From assembly GCF_005222845.1 (NCBI RefSeq), contig NZ_STFZ01000013.1, positions 31,154 to 95,153 of the forward strand: a DNA stretch of 64,000 nucleotides. The letters are read 5' to 3'. Numbering within the stretch: position 1 is the first letter of the stretch; each line of letters starts with the position of its first letter. The DNA is from Rhizobium sp. FY34. Its GTDB lineage: Bacteria; Pseudomonadota; Alphaproteobacteria; Rhizobiales; Rhizobiaceae. The position numbers and the translations under genes are program-made. The notes under the pieces were generated by a model. The model did no database searches and was not told where the DNA came from. It saw only the letters and a program-made list of their open reading frames with translations. Below, one piece after another: positions 20,858-31,087 of the stretch.

Positions 20858-21739
20858 GTGAACTGGATCACCAACTATGTGCGCCCCCGGATCAATTCGA
20901 TGCTGGGTCGCCGGGAAGTGCCGGAGAACCTCTGGATCAAGTGCCCGGAAACGGGTGAAATGGTTTTTCATAAGGATCTTGAGGACAATAAGTGGGTTAT
21001 TCCTGCCTCCGGTTTCCATATGAAAATGCCGGCCAAGAGCCGTCTGATCGATCTCTTCGACGGTGGCGTTTTCGAGAGCCTGCCGCAGCCGAAAGTGGCG
21101 CAGGATCCGCTGAAATTTCGCGATTCCAAGAAATACGCTGACCGATTGAAGGATAGCCGCGTCAAGACTGAGCAGGAGGATACGATCCTTGCCGGTCTCG
21201 GCCAGGTGCAGGGTGTCAAGCTCGTGGCCGTGGTGCATGAGTTCAACTTCATTGGCGGGTCGCTGGGCATGGCGGCCGGCGAAGCGATCGTCAAGGCCTG
21301 CGAGCGGGCGCTGGCCGAGCGCTGCCCGCTGGTGATCTTCCCGGCTTCGGGTGGCGCACGCATGCAGGAGGGCATTCTGTCACTGATGCAGTTGCCACGC
21401 ACCACCGTTGCCGTCAACATGCTGAAGGAAGAGGGCCTGCCCTATATCGTCGTTTTGACAAATCCCACAACCGGCGGCGTCACGGCCTCCTATGCCATGC
21501 TGGGCGATGTGCATATCGCCGAACCGGGTGCTGAGATTGGCTTTGCCGGCAAGCGCGTCATCGAGCAGACTTTGCGTGAAAAGCTGCCCGAGGGTTTCCA
21601 GACGGCGGAATATCTGCTGGAGCATGGTATGGTGGATATGGTGGTCAAGCGTCACGACATTGCGACCACGCTGGCGACTCTCTTGAAGATCATGCTGAAG
21701 CGTCCCTCGGACGCTGCACCTCTGGCCCTCTCGGCCTAA
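20858..21739 (+). CDS. accD: acetyl-CoA carboxylase carboxyltransferase beta subunit
   Basis: With AccA transfers the carboxyl group from biotin to acetyl-CoA, first step of fatty-acid synthesis. The 293-residue protein keeps the crotonase-like core ([44 protein letters not shown]). The N-terminal zinc ribbon is degenerate: Cys29 remains, but the other three usual cysteines appear as Thr32, Ile48 and Ser51. Start GTG 20858 has CAGGAG upstream. It lies 39 nt after trpA and 25 nt before folC. Confidence 0.95.
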   Translation: MNWITNYVRPRINSMLGRREVPENLWIKCPETGEMVFHKDLEDNKWVIPASGFHMKMPAKSRLIDLFDGGVFESLPQPKVAQDPLKFRDSKKYADRLKDSRVKTEQEDTILAGLGQVQGVKLVAVVHEFNFIGGSLGMAAGEAIVKACERALAERCPLVIFPASGGARMQEGILSLMQLPRTTVAVNMLKEEGLPYIVVLTNPTTGGVTASYAMLGDVHIAEPGAEIGFAGKRVIEQTLREKLPEGFQTAEYLLEHGMVDMVVKRHDIATTLATLLKIMLKRPSDAAPLALSA

Positions 21740-21764
21740 CATCCCAGAAGCCTCGGGGAGTTTC

Positions 21765-23108
21765 ATGAACGACGTTGCCCATAGCGAGGCTGAACAGGTT
21801 ATCAACGAGCTGATGAAGCTGCATCCCAAGGGTTATGACATGACCCTGGGACGCATGCGCCGTCTGCTTGAAGTGCTCGGCAATCCGCAGCTGCGCCTGC
21901 CACCGATGATCCATGTGGCGGGAACCAATGGCAAGGGCTCGGTGTCGGCCTTCTGTCGCGCGCTTCTGGAAGCCGGCGGTTATTCCGTGCATGTCCACAC
22001 ATCGCCGCATCTCGTCCACTGGCATGAGCGCTACCGCATCGGTGCCAAGGGCGCGCCCGGCCGGCTTGTGAACGACAAGGTGTTGGCGGATGCTCTGCGC
22101 CGCGTGGCCGAGGCCAATGCCGGCCAGGCGATCACCGTCTTTGAAATCCTGACCGCCGCCGGCTTCCTGATGTTTTCCGAAATGCCGGCGGATGCAGCCG
22201 TCATCGAGGTTGGCATGGGCGGACGCCTCGATTGCACCAATGTCGTCGATGATCCGGCGGTCTGCGTCATCATGCCGATTTCCTTCGATCACCAGGCCTA
22301 TCTTGGCGATCGCGTCGAGCTGATCGCCGCTGAAAAGGCCGGTATCATCAAGAAGGGCCGACCGGTCGTCATTGGCCATCAGGAATTTGATGCGGCACGC
22401 GAGGTTCTGGTGGCCACTGCCGAGCGCGCCGGGTGTCCCACCTCGGTTTATGGGCAGGATTTCACCGCCCATGAAGAGTTTGGCCGCATGGTCTACCAGG
22501 ACGAATATGGTCTGGCCGATCTGCCGTTGCCGCGTCTTCCGGGTCGCCATCAGCTGGCCAATGCCGCCGCTGCCATCCGCGCCGTCAAGGCTGCCGGTTT
22601 TCCTGTAACCGATGCCATGATGGAAACGGCCATGAGCAGTGTCGAATGGCCGGGCCGGCTGCAGAAGCTGACCGAGGGTGCGCTGGTCGAACTGGCACCT
22701 GTCGGGGCGGAAATCTGGGTGGATGGCGGACACAATCCAGGCGCTGGCGAGGTCATTGCGGAGGCCATGGCCGCTTTCGAGGAGCGCCAGCCGCGTCCGC
22801 TCTATCTCGTCGTCGGCATGCTCAATACCAAGGATCCGATCGGCTATTTCCGCGCCTTTGCCGACATTGCCGAATATGTCTTTGCCGTACCGATCCGCGG
22901 CAGCGATGCCGGGCTTGATCCGGTGGTGGTTGCCACCTCCGCCTATGAGGCAGGTCTGGTGGCCGAGCCGGCTTTGACTGTGGCTGATGCCTTGCGGGAA
23001 ATCGCCAGCCGGCAGGTTGATGATGCGGCACCGCCGCGCATTCTGATCGGTGGCTCGCTCTATCTGGCCGGCAACGTATTGGCGGACAATGGAACACCGC
23101 CGAAGTAA
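21765..23108 (+). CDS. folC: bifunctional folylpolyglutamate / dihydrofolate synthase
   Basis: Adds glutamate to dihydropteroate and to folates. The 447-residue Mur-ligase-like enzyme has the P-loop HVAGTNGKGSVSAF, TSPHLVHWHER, the FEILTAAGF helix and the VEVGMGGRLDCTN motif, plus DGGHNPGA in the C-terminal domain. GGGAG precedes the ATG. It ends the trpFBA-accD-folC run and faces trxA across a shared terminator. Confidence 0.96.
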   Translation: MNDVAHSEAEQVINELMKLHPKGYDMTLGRMRRLLEVLGNPQLRLPPMIHVAGTNGKGSVSAFCRALLEAGGYSVHVHTSPHLVHWHERYRIGAKGAPGRLVNDKVLADALRRVAEANAGQAITVFEILTAAGFLMFSEMPADAAVIEVGMGGRLDCTNVVDDPAVCVIMPISFDHQAYLGDRVELIAAEKAGIIKKGRPVVIGHQEFDAAREVLVATAERAGCPTSVYGQDFTAHEEFGRMVYQDEYGLADLPLPRLPGRHQLANAAAAIRAVKAAGFPVTDAMMETAMSSVEWPGRLQKLTEGALVELAPVGAEIWVDGGHNPGAGEVIAEAMAAFEERQPRPLYLVVGMLNTKDPIGYFRAFADIAEYVFAVPIRGSDAGLDPVVVATSAYEAGLVAEPALTVADALREIASRQVDDAAPPRILIGGSLYLAGNVLADNGTPPK

Positions 23109-23132
23109 TCACGTCTCAGTGCAGCAGACATG

Positions 23133-23160
23133 AAAAAAGCCCGGTCAATGCCGGGCTTCT
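23133..23160. terminator. bidirectional terminator between folC and trxA
   Basis: AAGCCCGG (23137-23144) pairs with CCGGGCTT (23151-23158), loop of six. An A-run on the left supplies a U-tract for the minus strand (trxA); TTCTTC follows on the plus strand. It is nearly the same unit as the one at 8442-8467. Confidence 0.85.
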
Positions 23161-23184
23161 TCATATTCAGCCGGTGTGGCAGGC

Positions 23185-23505
23185 TCAGGCTGCGCCGGAA
23201 ATCCAGGCAGACAGCGCGGTCTTCGGGGCAGCGCCCACCTTGATATCAGCCACTTCACCGCCCTTGAACATGGCAAGGGTCGGGATGGAACGGACGCCAA
23301 ACTTGGCCGCCAGTTCCGGGTTCTCATCGATGTTGAGCTTGGCAACCTTCACCTTGCCGGCAAGTTCATTCGAGATTTCCTCAAGGCTCGGCGCGATCAT
23401 CTTGCACGGGCCGCACCATTCCGCCCAAAAATCCACGACGACGGGCTCTGCGGATTCCAGAACTTCCGACTGGAAGTTCGAATTGTCGACTTTCACGGTA
23501 GCCAT
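23185..23505 (-). CDS. trxA: thioredoxin
   Basis: 106-residue disulfide reductant with the active site WCGPC (Cys31, Cys34), the preceding VVVDFWAEW and the cis-proline motif [19 protein letters not shown] precedes the ATG at good spacing, deciding the start. It lies 72 nt downstream of addA on the same strand and could be co-transcribed, but has its own ribosome site. Confidence 0.97.
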   Translation of the reverse strand: MATVKVDNSNFQSEVLESAEPVVVDFWAEWCGPCKMIAPSLEEISNELAGKVKVAKLNIDENPELAAKFGVRSIPTLAMFKGGEVADIKVGAAPKTALSAWISGAA

Positions 23506-23577
23506 GGGGCTCTCCTTCGTAAGGGGTGTTGGCAAGAATGTGATGCGCTGCGGCGCAAAATTCAATGCCTGCCTATC

Positions 23578-26500
23578 TCACTTTGTCACCAGTTCGGCAA
23601 GGGAGCGGGTCAGCACGTCACCCGGCAGGGTGATGACCTTGACAGTCTCCGTATAAACGAGAATGCACTCTATCGCATGGTCCGGGTAGAGCGGCTGCAG
23701 GATCTCCCGATAGATGGCAAGCTGGGCGCGATGCGCCAGAGGCACCTGTTCTGCTGTTCTCGGCGCAAAACGATTGGTCTTGTAATCGAGAATGACCACC
23801 CGGCGATCCGGTGTCACGGCCAGTAGATCGATCCGGCCCGACACGGCATGCGCCCGACCCTTGAGCCGCAGCGTCCCCATGATGGAGACTTCGGCCTGTG
23901 CATGGCCGCTGAACACAGTCTGCAGATCCGGATGGCCGAGCACGGCGAGCACGGAGGCAAGCAGCGCCTCGCGCTCTGCCGGGCGCCAGAAGGCAGCCGT
24001 GCGCGACAGGTAGCGGCGTGCGGCATCTTCCTGCTCTGACCTTGGCAGGGCCGGCAGCATTTGCAGCATGCGGTGCGTCAGTCTGCCCTTCTGCAGGGCA
24101 AGGCCGGAAGATGCCTTTTCGCCAAACAGGGGCGAAACGAAAACGGCATCGCCATCCTCGTCCTCGATCATCACCCCGGCACCCGACGGACTGAGCGGGC
24201 GGGGCAGCGGCGGTAAGGGTGGCAGTGGTCGAAACAGCGCTTCCGGCAGCGCCTGCTCCAGGGGGCTTGTCCGCTCTTCTGTATGGCGCTCAAAAGGCCG
24301 TGAGGGGCCGGCCGGCGCCTGCCAGCGATATCCGCCCCATTCTCCATCCGGACCACTGAACCGTGCCACGGTGCAGCGCTCGGTATTGGCTGACAGCGCC
24401 CGCGCGATCATCGCCTGCCAGCTTTCATCATTTTCCCGCTGGCCGCGATAGCCGCAGACGATCAGCCGGTCGGCGGCGCGCGTCATGCCGACATAGAGAA
24501 GCCGGCGGTATTCTTCTTCGGTTGCCAGCCGCACCCGTTCATCGTCAGCAGTCGTCAAGCCGTTGGACAGTGACTTCATCGGCACCCAGGCCGGAGCAGT
24601 GCGGCCATTGATCTTGAGGAAGCGGAATTTCGGCACATGCGAGGGGATGAAGGCTTTCGAGCCGCTATCGACCAGGAACACAACCGGCGCCTCGAGCCCC
24701 TTGGAGGCATGCACTGTCATGATGCGCACCTCGTCGCGCCCGCTATCCTGCTCGCGCTTGATTTCCGGTGTTTCCAGCTCGAGCGTCGAGATGAAGGATT
24801 GCAGACCCGGCAGCGCATTCGTCTCATGGGCGAGGGCAAGGCTGAGGAACTCATCGAGAATATCGCCGGCCTCGCTGCCAAGCCGGGCAAGGAAATGTTT
24901 GCGCCCGCCTTCCGCGCCCAGAATCCGGGCAAAGAAATCATAGACGCTGAAGCGCCCCGCCATGGTGATCAATCGCTCAAGCTGTGCGACAAGCCCTGGA
25001 AACTCGCCCGATCCAGCTTCAGTCAGCTGGCGCATATGGCTCCAGACGCTGGTATTGTCTGGCCGCAGGGCGGCCATCTGGAAGACCTCGTCTTCACTGC
25101 GATTAAACAGCGGGCTTTTCAGCGCTGCCGCCAGTGACAGGTCATCATGCGGCTGCAGGGCAAAGCGCGCCAGCGCCATCAGATCCTGCACGGCGATATG
25201 GTTGGTCAGCTTCAGCCGGTCGGCACCGGCGACAGGGATTTCCCCGCGACGTTTCAGCGCCCGCGTCAGCGCATTGACGAAGGCATCGCGCTTGCGCACC
25301 AGAACCAGAATATCGCCGGGCCTGATCGCACGCTCCTTGTTCTTCTCGATGATGGTCTGCTTGCCGATCATCTCGCCGATTGCATGCGCGATGCGGGCTG
25401 CCAGAATGGCAGAGGGTGCGCGATCGGGCGTTGCGTCGAAAGGGGCTGTCCAGTCATCCTCCAGCTCGGCCACTTCGGGCGCCACCGTATCCCAAAGATC
25501 GACAGCGCCGGCATGGCCGATGCGGTTGGAGCGATGAATGACGGGATCGCCCACGGCGCTCAGGCCACGGGCATTGTCGGGCAGCGAAAACACCTCATCG
25601 ACGGCGCTCAAGACATCGGCCGTGGAGCGGAAGGACAAAGGCAGGCGCACGGGGTGGAAGTGCTGGCCGCTTTGGCCGACGCGTTTTTGCGTTTCGGATC
25701 TCTCTTCGGCAAAGCGCTCCGGTCGTGCGCCCTGGAAGGAGTAGATCGATTGCTTCTCGTCGCCCACGGCAAAGATCGTGCGGCGCGTCTCGCGCGCACT
25801 GCGGCCGGTGAAGAAATCCTCGGCCAGGGATTTGATCACCGCCCATTGTACAGGACTTGTATCCTGCGCTTCATCCACCAGAATATGATCAATGCCCTGA
25901 TCAAGCTTGTAATGCACCCAGGCGCCCACCCCGTCTCGGGTCAAGAGATCGGCGGTGCGGCCGATCAGGTCCTCGAAATCGAGAAGACTGCGCTGGCGCT
26001 TCAGATCCTCGTAATCCTCGTTCAGCCGTTCGGCGAGAATGAGGGCGGCGCGCGTTGCGGCAAACATGCGCATGATCCGCAGCTTCTCGCGGCAGGCCAC
26101 CACATGGTCTCGGGCCGCTGCTACGGCCTCTGCCAGATCCGGTGCCGCCGTGAGCATTGCCTTGGCGATGAGCGAACTGTCGGCTTTCGGCTTGCCGACG
26201 AGCGTCAGGAACACCTGGTCGAGAATGCGGGCACGTTCAAAGACGTCACTTTCTGCGAAAGCCCGCTTCAGCATATAGGCCGCTTCACCGGCCTTTGCGC
26301 CGCCCTTGCTTTCGGCAAGTTCCAGATAGAGAGAAAACCGGCGGCCATTCAGGCCGGCGAGCGGCCAGTAGGCTGCGGCAAGTGTTTCTTCGGTCTCTCC
26401 GCCTTCAAGTCCGAAGGCATCGCGCAAAAGCGCGTCTAGGCCTCCGGCTTGCTCCGCCTGCGCCAGGAAATGGCGAATGGCGGTGCGGTTCGAGACGATA

Positions 26501-27144
26501 TCGGAGAGCAGCACTTCAAGCCCGGTCTCGTCGCCAAGATCCAGCACATGGGCAAAGGCTTCTGCCAGATCCGAATCCTCTTCCGCAGAGGTTGCCGTGA
26601 GCAGCGACCGACGCGCCTCTGCGAGAAGCGTGGAGGCCGATGCATCATCCAGCACCGAAAAATGGCCGGCCACATTGGCTTCCAGCGGAAACTGGTGCAG
26701 CAGCGCCTCGCAAAAGGCGTGGATGGTCTGGATCTTCAGCCCACCCGGTGTTTCCAGCGCTTTGGCAAACAGGCGGCGCGCCTCTGCCAGCTTGAGGGAA
26801 TCCGGCTCATGGCCCTCCATGCCGGCAATGCGGCTTGCCAGTTCCGCATCGGAAAGCACGGCCCATTCCGCCAGCCGCTGGAAGACGCGGTTCGACATTT
26901 CCGAGGCGGCGGCCTTGGTATAGGTGAGGCAGAGGATGGCGGACGGTCGGCAGCCGGCGAGCAGCAGCCGGATCACCCGCTGCGTCAACACATGTGTCTT
27001 GCCGGAGCCGGCATTGGCCGAGACCCAGGCGGAGCTTGCCGGATCTGAGGCCAGCGACTGCTGACGCGCCGTCCAGTCCAGCCAGTCGTGCGGATCGTCG
27101 CCCAGCGCTTCCAGTTCGGTCTCGGAACTCAAGATCTCACTCAT
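23578..27144 (-). CDS. addA: AddA helicase-nuclease subunit, alphaproteobacterial type
   Basis: With AddB resects DNA double-strand ends and loads RecA. The 1188-residue UvrD-family helicase has Walker A NAGSGKT at 44-50, the helicase motif LVDEAQDTSPVQW, the late motif VHASKGLEAPVVFLVD and a C-terminal RecB-type nuclease site GRIDLL...VILDYKT. I start at ATG 27144, overlapping the addB end by 8 nt. It belongs to a minus-strand run that includes murU, tsaE/amgK and divL. Confidence 0.95.
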   Translation of the reverse strand: MSEILSSETELEALGDDPHDWLDWTARQQSLASDPASSAWVSANAGSGKTHVLTQRVIRLLLAGCRPSAILCLTYTKAAASEMSNRVFQRLAEWAVLSDAELASRIAGMEGHEPDSLKLAEARRLFAKALETPGGLKIQTIHAFCEALLHQFPLEANVAGHFSVLDDASASTLLAEARRSLLTATSAEEDSDLAEAFAHVLDLGDETGLEVLLSDIVSNRTAIRHFLAQAEQAGGLDALLRDAFGLEGGETEETLAAAYWPLAGLNGRRFSLYLELAESKGGAKAGEAAYMLKRAFAESDVFERARILDQVFLTLVGKPKADSSLIAKAMLTAAPDLAEAVAAARDHVVACREKLRIMRMFAATRAALILAERLNEDYEDLKRQRSLLDFEDLIGRTADLLTRDGVGAWVHYKLDQGIDHILVDEAQDTSPVQWAVIKSLAEDFFTGRSARETRRTIFAVGDEKQSIYSFQGARPERFAEERSETQKRVGQSGQHFHPVRLPLSFRSTADVLSAVDEVFSLPDNARGLSAVGDPVIHRSNRIGHAGAVDLWDTVAPEVAELEDDWTAPFDATPDRAPSAILAARIAHAIGEMIGKQTIIEKNKERAIRPGDILVLVRKRDAFVNALTRALKRRGEIPVAGADRLKLTNHIAVQDLMALARFALQPHDDLSLAAALKSPLFNRSEDEVFQMAALRPDNTSVWSHMRQLTEAGSGEFPGLVAQLERLITMAGRFSVYDFFARILGAEGGRKHFLARLGSEAGDILDEFLSLALAHETNALPGLQSFISTLELETPEIKREQDSGRDEVRIMTVHASKGLEAPVVFLVDSGSKAFIPSHVPKFRFLKINGRTAPAWVPMKSLSNGLTTADDERVRLATEEEYRRLLYVGMTRAADRLIVCGYRGQRENDESWQAMIARALSANTERCTVARFSGPDGEWGGYRWQAPAGPSRPFERHTEERTSPLEQALPEALFRPLPPLPPLPRPLSPSGAGVMIEDEDGDAVFVSPLFGEKASSGLALQKGRLTHRMLQMLPALPRSEQEDAARRYLSRTAAFWRPAEREALLASVLAVLGHPDLQTVFSGHAQAEVSIMGTLRLKGRAHAVSGRIDLLAVTPDRRVVILDYKTNRFAPRTAEQVPLAHRAQLAIYREILQPLYPDHAIECILVYTETVKVITLPGDVLTRSLAELVTK

Positions 27145-30100
27145 CGGCGTCGCTCTCCTCGGCATCCGCCGTCGACCATTCGGCTACGCGGGCCAGATGG
27201 TCATATTCTCCGCCGAAATTGCTCTGCATCACCGGGATCAGCCGCGAAGCAAAGCCAACTTCGCCTGAGCGCAGCCGATTGACGAAGCCGGTCAACTGGT
27301 TGAGCGATTCCTCGGCCAGTTCGAGCGCTGACTTCGGCTTGCTGCGCGCCGTTTCGCGCCCGCCCTCATTATTGACTTTGTCGCACGTGAAACGTTCGCC
27401 GGGTCGAAGCCGCACATAGAGAAGGTCATCGGGACGCACGGCACCTATCCCCTTGAAACCGCCGGCAGCAAGGGCTGCTGCCTCAAGCGCCAGCTGCGGA
27501 TCCAGCAAAGCGCGCGCCTGCGATGTCGATGGATTGAGGCCTGTCTTGTAGTCGATAATGTCTGCGCTGCCCGATCCCTTGATGTCGATACGGTCTGCAA
27601 TGCCCGTCAATCGTATGCCGGCTTGGGGAATGTCGAATCCGGCTGGCAGTTCCGTATGGGTGCGGCGAATGTCCGGCGCCCGCTCGGCCTCCCAGCGCAG
27701 GAAGGATTTTGCGACTTCGCGGAAACGCGGCCGCCAGACCTGATCGATATGGATCGGCAGTTGTTCTGCGCCAAATTCCGCGTCGATCACCCGGTTCATG
27801 ACCGTGAGGGCCTCTGCCGTCCCCGGCGGTGGTGCGGCCCGCGTATAATGCTCGATGATCCGGTGATAGAGCGTGCCACGTTCGGCAGCACCCGGATCTT
27901 CATTGAACGGTTCCAGCGGATCGAGCTTCAGGATGCGGCGCGCATAGATTGAATAGGGATCGCGCCGCAGCCGGCCAACTTCGCTGAACGAATATTTCGT
28001 CGGCTGCAACTCGGGCGGTGCCGTCGGGGCAGGGCGCTTGCCAAGTGCCTGTTTTTCATCGTCTCCGGCCTTGTCCAGCATTCGCGCCCAATGGCGATAG
28101 TTTTCGCCGCGGGCCTTCAGCTCACGTCCAAGATCGGCACCTGCAAGGGCTAGAAGCCGTTGCAGCCAGCGGGAGGCGACGGTGGGAGCGCCACCCTGGC
28201 GCAGCGAGCGGGAATAGATGATGTGGCGCGTGCCGTTTGCCATTTGAAAGTCATGGGCCAGCTGGCCGATCTTTCTTTCCGGTGGCTCAAGCCCGATATC
28301 GGTCTTCATGCTGCGCGACAGGAAGGGATTGTTGACGGACTGGCCCGGCCAGGAGCCTTCGTTCAGACTCCCAAGGATCATCGTATCGACGCGCTGCAGG
28401 CGGGCTTCCAGCGTGCCGAAGATGAAGACGCGTGGATGGCTGAGCGACCTTGGCTTGACGGCCTCGCTGGTTAGAAGGGCGGCCATGATGTCGATCCATT
28501 GCGGACCGTCCGCCTCGATCTGGCCATCGGTCTCGATGATCTCGGAGAGAAGGCCTGCCAGTCTCTCGCCGGCTTCCCCGGTCCAGAGTGGACGCAGGCT
28601 GCCGCTCGCATCGGCGGCAATCGCTTCCAGAACCCGGCCGGTGCGTTCCGCCCAATCGGACAGCGGCAGGCGTGCGCTGAGCCGTCTGCCATCCGGGCGG
28701 CGCGCCACGAGAACCGAGGCAAGCGGCTCGACAGCCACGGCAATCTTTTCGGCAAGCAAGCCCGCTTCGACGCTCGCCACTGCACCGAGCGACAGGCGCC
28801 ATTGCGGCGGGTGGCGGTCGCTTAATTGTTCCTTCAACCGCTTGTCGAGAAGCGGCTTCAGCGCGGCTATATCCGGTTCGCCGGTGCCGCCGCGCAGGGC
28901 CAGAAGCTCGAGTGCTTCGCCTGCGGCTGCGCGCAACCCTTCCTCCAGACCGAAGGAGGCGAGCGGATGTTTCATCAGGGCGGTGATGGCCACCGGATCG
29001 CCGGGACGAAGGATTGCCTCCAGCGTCAGCGCCAGAAGCGTTCCCTGCGGCGTGGACGATAAAGGCGTGCCGGCCGTGTCGTCGGCAGTGATGCCGAATC
29101 GTGCCAGTTCGCCCGCCACGCGCTTTGCCAGCGCTCGATCCGGGGTGATGAGCGCTGCCTGCGACTGGCCGTCGAAACCGGGTTTTTCCAGCGCCAGCCG
29201 CAAGGCAATGGCAATCGCTGCCGCCTCTTCCCGTTCATTGGCCGCCTCTATGAGGCTGACATCGGCAAAGGCGGCGCTGATGGCGGCGGGGTCTGTTTCC
29301 TGGCGCCAGCCATTCCAGCGATCTGTCGCATCGGCCGGTGCCATGGCTTGCGACAGAAGCATGGAGCGGCAGGTAAGGTCGTCTGGCGGGGTACCCAGCA
29401 CCCCCACCTCCGCCCGGTCCACCTGCAGTTTGTCCAGGAGCCGGTGCAGGCCATATTGCGGGTGGCTGCGGCTTGAAGGGTCAGGTTTCAGCGCAAGGGC
29501 GCTACCGCCGATCAGGGCCCATTGATCCTCCGCCATTGTCAGATCAAGACCGGGCAGAACAATGGCGCCATTTGGCAGTTCGGAGATGGCGGCAATCAGA
29601 TTGGCGGCGGCCGGCACCGAGCCGGTGGAGCCTGCAACGATCACCGGCCCGTCATGTTGCTTCTCGCCAATCCGGCGCGCTTCGCCATTGAGGATTGCCG
29701 CCTTGTGGCGGGCAGGCGACGAGCGGCGCAATTCCTCCAGACGCGCTGGCCAGAAGCCGCTGGCAATCTTCAGGAATTCCGCCGTCAGCTGCCACCAGAG
29801 CGAATGTTCGCCAGTGTTGAGCTTGTCGAGATCCGTCCAGTCGCGCTCTTCTGTCTCAATGGCATCGATGAGTTCGGCGAGCGCCCGCGCCAGCCAGATG
29901 GCATCGGCGGGGCTTGCCGGAGCCACGAGCGGCGATTCCTGATGCACGTCGAGAATTGCTGTCGGCAGAGCATTGCGCCAGGCAAGGATCAGCCGGCCAA
30001 GCTCCAGAAGCCGGGCCGTGCTGCTGATCGGCAGTGCCAGATCCATTTCTTCTGGCGCGACAAGGTCGAAAAAGCCCGCATCGTCATCGGTTTCGCCAAG

Positions 30101-30349
30101 TGGGCGGATGACCGGCAGGATGGCGGAACGGCCGCCCAGGAGATCGACGAATTCCGAACGCAGCACGCGCGCGGCGCGCCGCGTCGGCACATAGATCAGC
30201 ACATTCGACAGGGACAGCGGATCGCCGGCATCATAGCGGAAGGACGGCAAAAGCGTTCCGTCGCACAGCGTTGCGGCAACAGTGCGCAGAAAGGGAGCGG
30301 CGGGTGGAATGGTGAGGATGCGTTTCTGGCGCTTTGGTTCGATTGTCAT
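27137..30349 (-). CDS. addB: AddB nuclease subunit, alphaproteobacterial type
   Basis: Partner of AddA in double-strand-break repair. The 1070-residue protein has an inactivated-helicase-like N-terminal part (YVPTRRAARVLRSEFV, no GxGKT Walker A) and a C-terminal PD-(D/E)XK nuclease with DIKGSGSADIIDYKTG. The four cysteines of the Bacillus iron-sulfur cluster are not evident, as expected of the alphaproteobacterial group. The ATG at 30349 overlaps the murU stop (ATGA). Confidence 0.94.
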   Translation of the reverse strand: MTIEPKRQKRILTIPPAAPFLRTVAATLCDGTLLPSFRYDAGDPLSLSNVLIYVPTRRAARVLRSEFVDLLGGRSAILPVIRPLGETDDDAGFFDLVAPEEMDLALPISSTARLLELGRLILAWRNALPTAILDVHQESPLVAPASPADAIWLARALAELIDAIETEERDWTDLDKLNTGEHSLWWQLTAEFLKIASGFWPARLEELRRSSPARHKAAILNGEARRIGEKQHDGPVIVAGSTGSVPAAANLIAAISELPNGAIVLPGLDLTMAEDQWALIGGSALALKPDPSSRSHPQYGLHRLLDKLQVDRAEVGVLGTPPDDLTCRSMLLSQAMAPADATDRWNGWRQETDPAAISAAFADVSLIEAANEREEAAAIAIALRLALEKPGFDGQSQAALITPDRALAKRVAGELARFGITADDTAGTPLSSTPQGTLLALTLEAILRPGDPVAITALMKHPLASFGLEEGLRAAAGEALELLALRGGTGEPDIAALKPLLDKRLKEQLSDRHPPQWRLSLGAVASVEAGLLAEKIAVAVEPLASVLVARRPDGRRLSARLPLSDWAERTGRVLEAIAADASGSLRPLWTGEAGERLAGLLSEIIETDGQIEADGPQWIDIMAALLTSEAVKPRSLSHPRVFIFGTLEARLQRVDTMILGSLNEGSWPGQSVNNPFLSRSMKTDIGLEPPERKIGQLAHDFQMANGTRHIIYSRSLRQGGAPTVASRWLQRLLALAGADLGRELKARGENYRHWARMLDKAGDDEKQALGKRPAPTAPPELQPTKYSFSEVGRLRRDPYSIYARRILKLDPLEPFNEDPGAAERGTLYHRIIEHYTRAAPPPGTAEALTVMNRVIDAEFGAEQLPIHIDQVWRPRFREVAKSFLRWEAERAPDIRRTHTELPAGFDIPQAGIRLTGIADRIDIKGSGSADIIDYKTGLNPSTSQARALLDPQLALEAAALAAGGFKGIGAVRPDDLLYVRLRPGERFTCDKVNNEGGRETARSKPKSALELAEESLNQLTGFVNRLRSGEVGFASRLIPVMQSNFGGEYDHLARVAEWSTADAEESDADE

Positions 30350-31077
30350 GCGGGGCACGCACGAGTTGCCAGAAAGGCTTCCGCTTCCGCAAGCCCCTGC
30401 GGAGAACCGACAGTAATCCAGTCTCCGTGCAGCGGAATGCCGTAGAGTCTCGCCTTTGCAATGGCGCGGTCAAAATAGATATTCAGGTTGAACGCACCAT
30501 CCGGCGCATCGCTCAAAAAGTCGGACTGCATGGCAAAGGCGCCGGCATAGACGACCGGGTTGGTATCATCGTCCCTGTAGCGCGTCAGACGGCCGTTTTC
30601 GGCCAGATGGAAATCTTTCTTGCCATCATGGCCGATGACGCAATCCATGGCGGCGCAGAGCATGGCCATGTCCATGCGCGACGGGTCGAAAAACTCCATG
30701 AGCCGGGTAAGATTGGAGGCCTCGCCAACCGGTTCGCCGACCCAGAACAGGTCGGCATTCATGACAAGAACAGGACCGGACGGCAGGAGCTTCAGCCCTT
30801 TCGCCAGGCCGCCGCCCGAATTCATCAGCATGGCCCGCTCGTCCGAAATGACGAAGTCCAGATCGTGTCGGCGCGAAAGGTAGTCTTCCATCTGGTCGGC
30901 GTGGTGGTGGACGTTGACACAGACACGCTTGATACCGGCCTCGGCCAGTGCATCGAGCACATAATCCATCATCGGTCGTCCCCCGACCTGCACCAGCGGC
31001 TTCGGCATGCGCTCGGTGATGGGACGAAGTCGGGTGCCAAGCCCTGCGGCCAGCACCATGGCGTTCTCGATGGTCAT
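30346..31077 (-). CDS. murU: nucleotidyltransferase, probable N-acetylmuramate-1-phosphate uridylyltransferase MurU
   Basis: 243-residue sugar-phosphate nucleotidyltransferase. The signature LAAGLGTRLRPITERMPKPL is at residues 9-28, followed by a metal-binding VMNADLFW. By sequence alone it could use any sugar-1-phosphate; its immediate partner, an AmgK-type kinase fused to TsaE, points to MurU, which makes UDP-MurNAc from recycled MurNAc-1-phosphate and so bypasses MurA. It is 10 nt downstream of that gene and overlaps addB by 4 nt. Confidence 0.8.
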   Translation of the reverse strand: MTIENAMVLAAGLGTRLRPITERMPKPLVQVGGRPMMDYVLDALAEAGIKRVCVNVHHHADQMEDYLSRRHDLDFVISDERAMLMNSGGGLAKGLKLLPSGPVLVMNADLFWVGEPVGEASNLTRLMEFFDPSRMDMAMLCAAMDCVIGHDGKKDFHLAENGRLTRYRDDDTNPVVYAGAFAMQSDFLSDAPDGAFNLNIYFDRAIAKARLYGIPLHGDWITVGSPQGLAEAEAFLATRACPA

Positions 31078-31087
31078 GTGAACAAGC

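Noticed and set aside
25147..26439. A 430-codon plus-strand frame inside addA
   Set aside because: Composition artefact opposite a long GC-rich gene; no ribosome site or family features.
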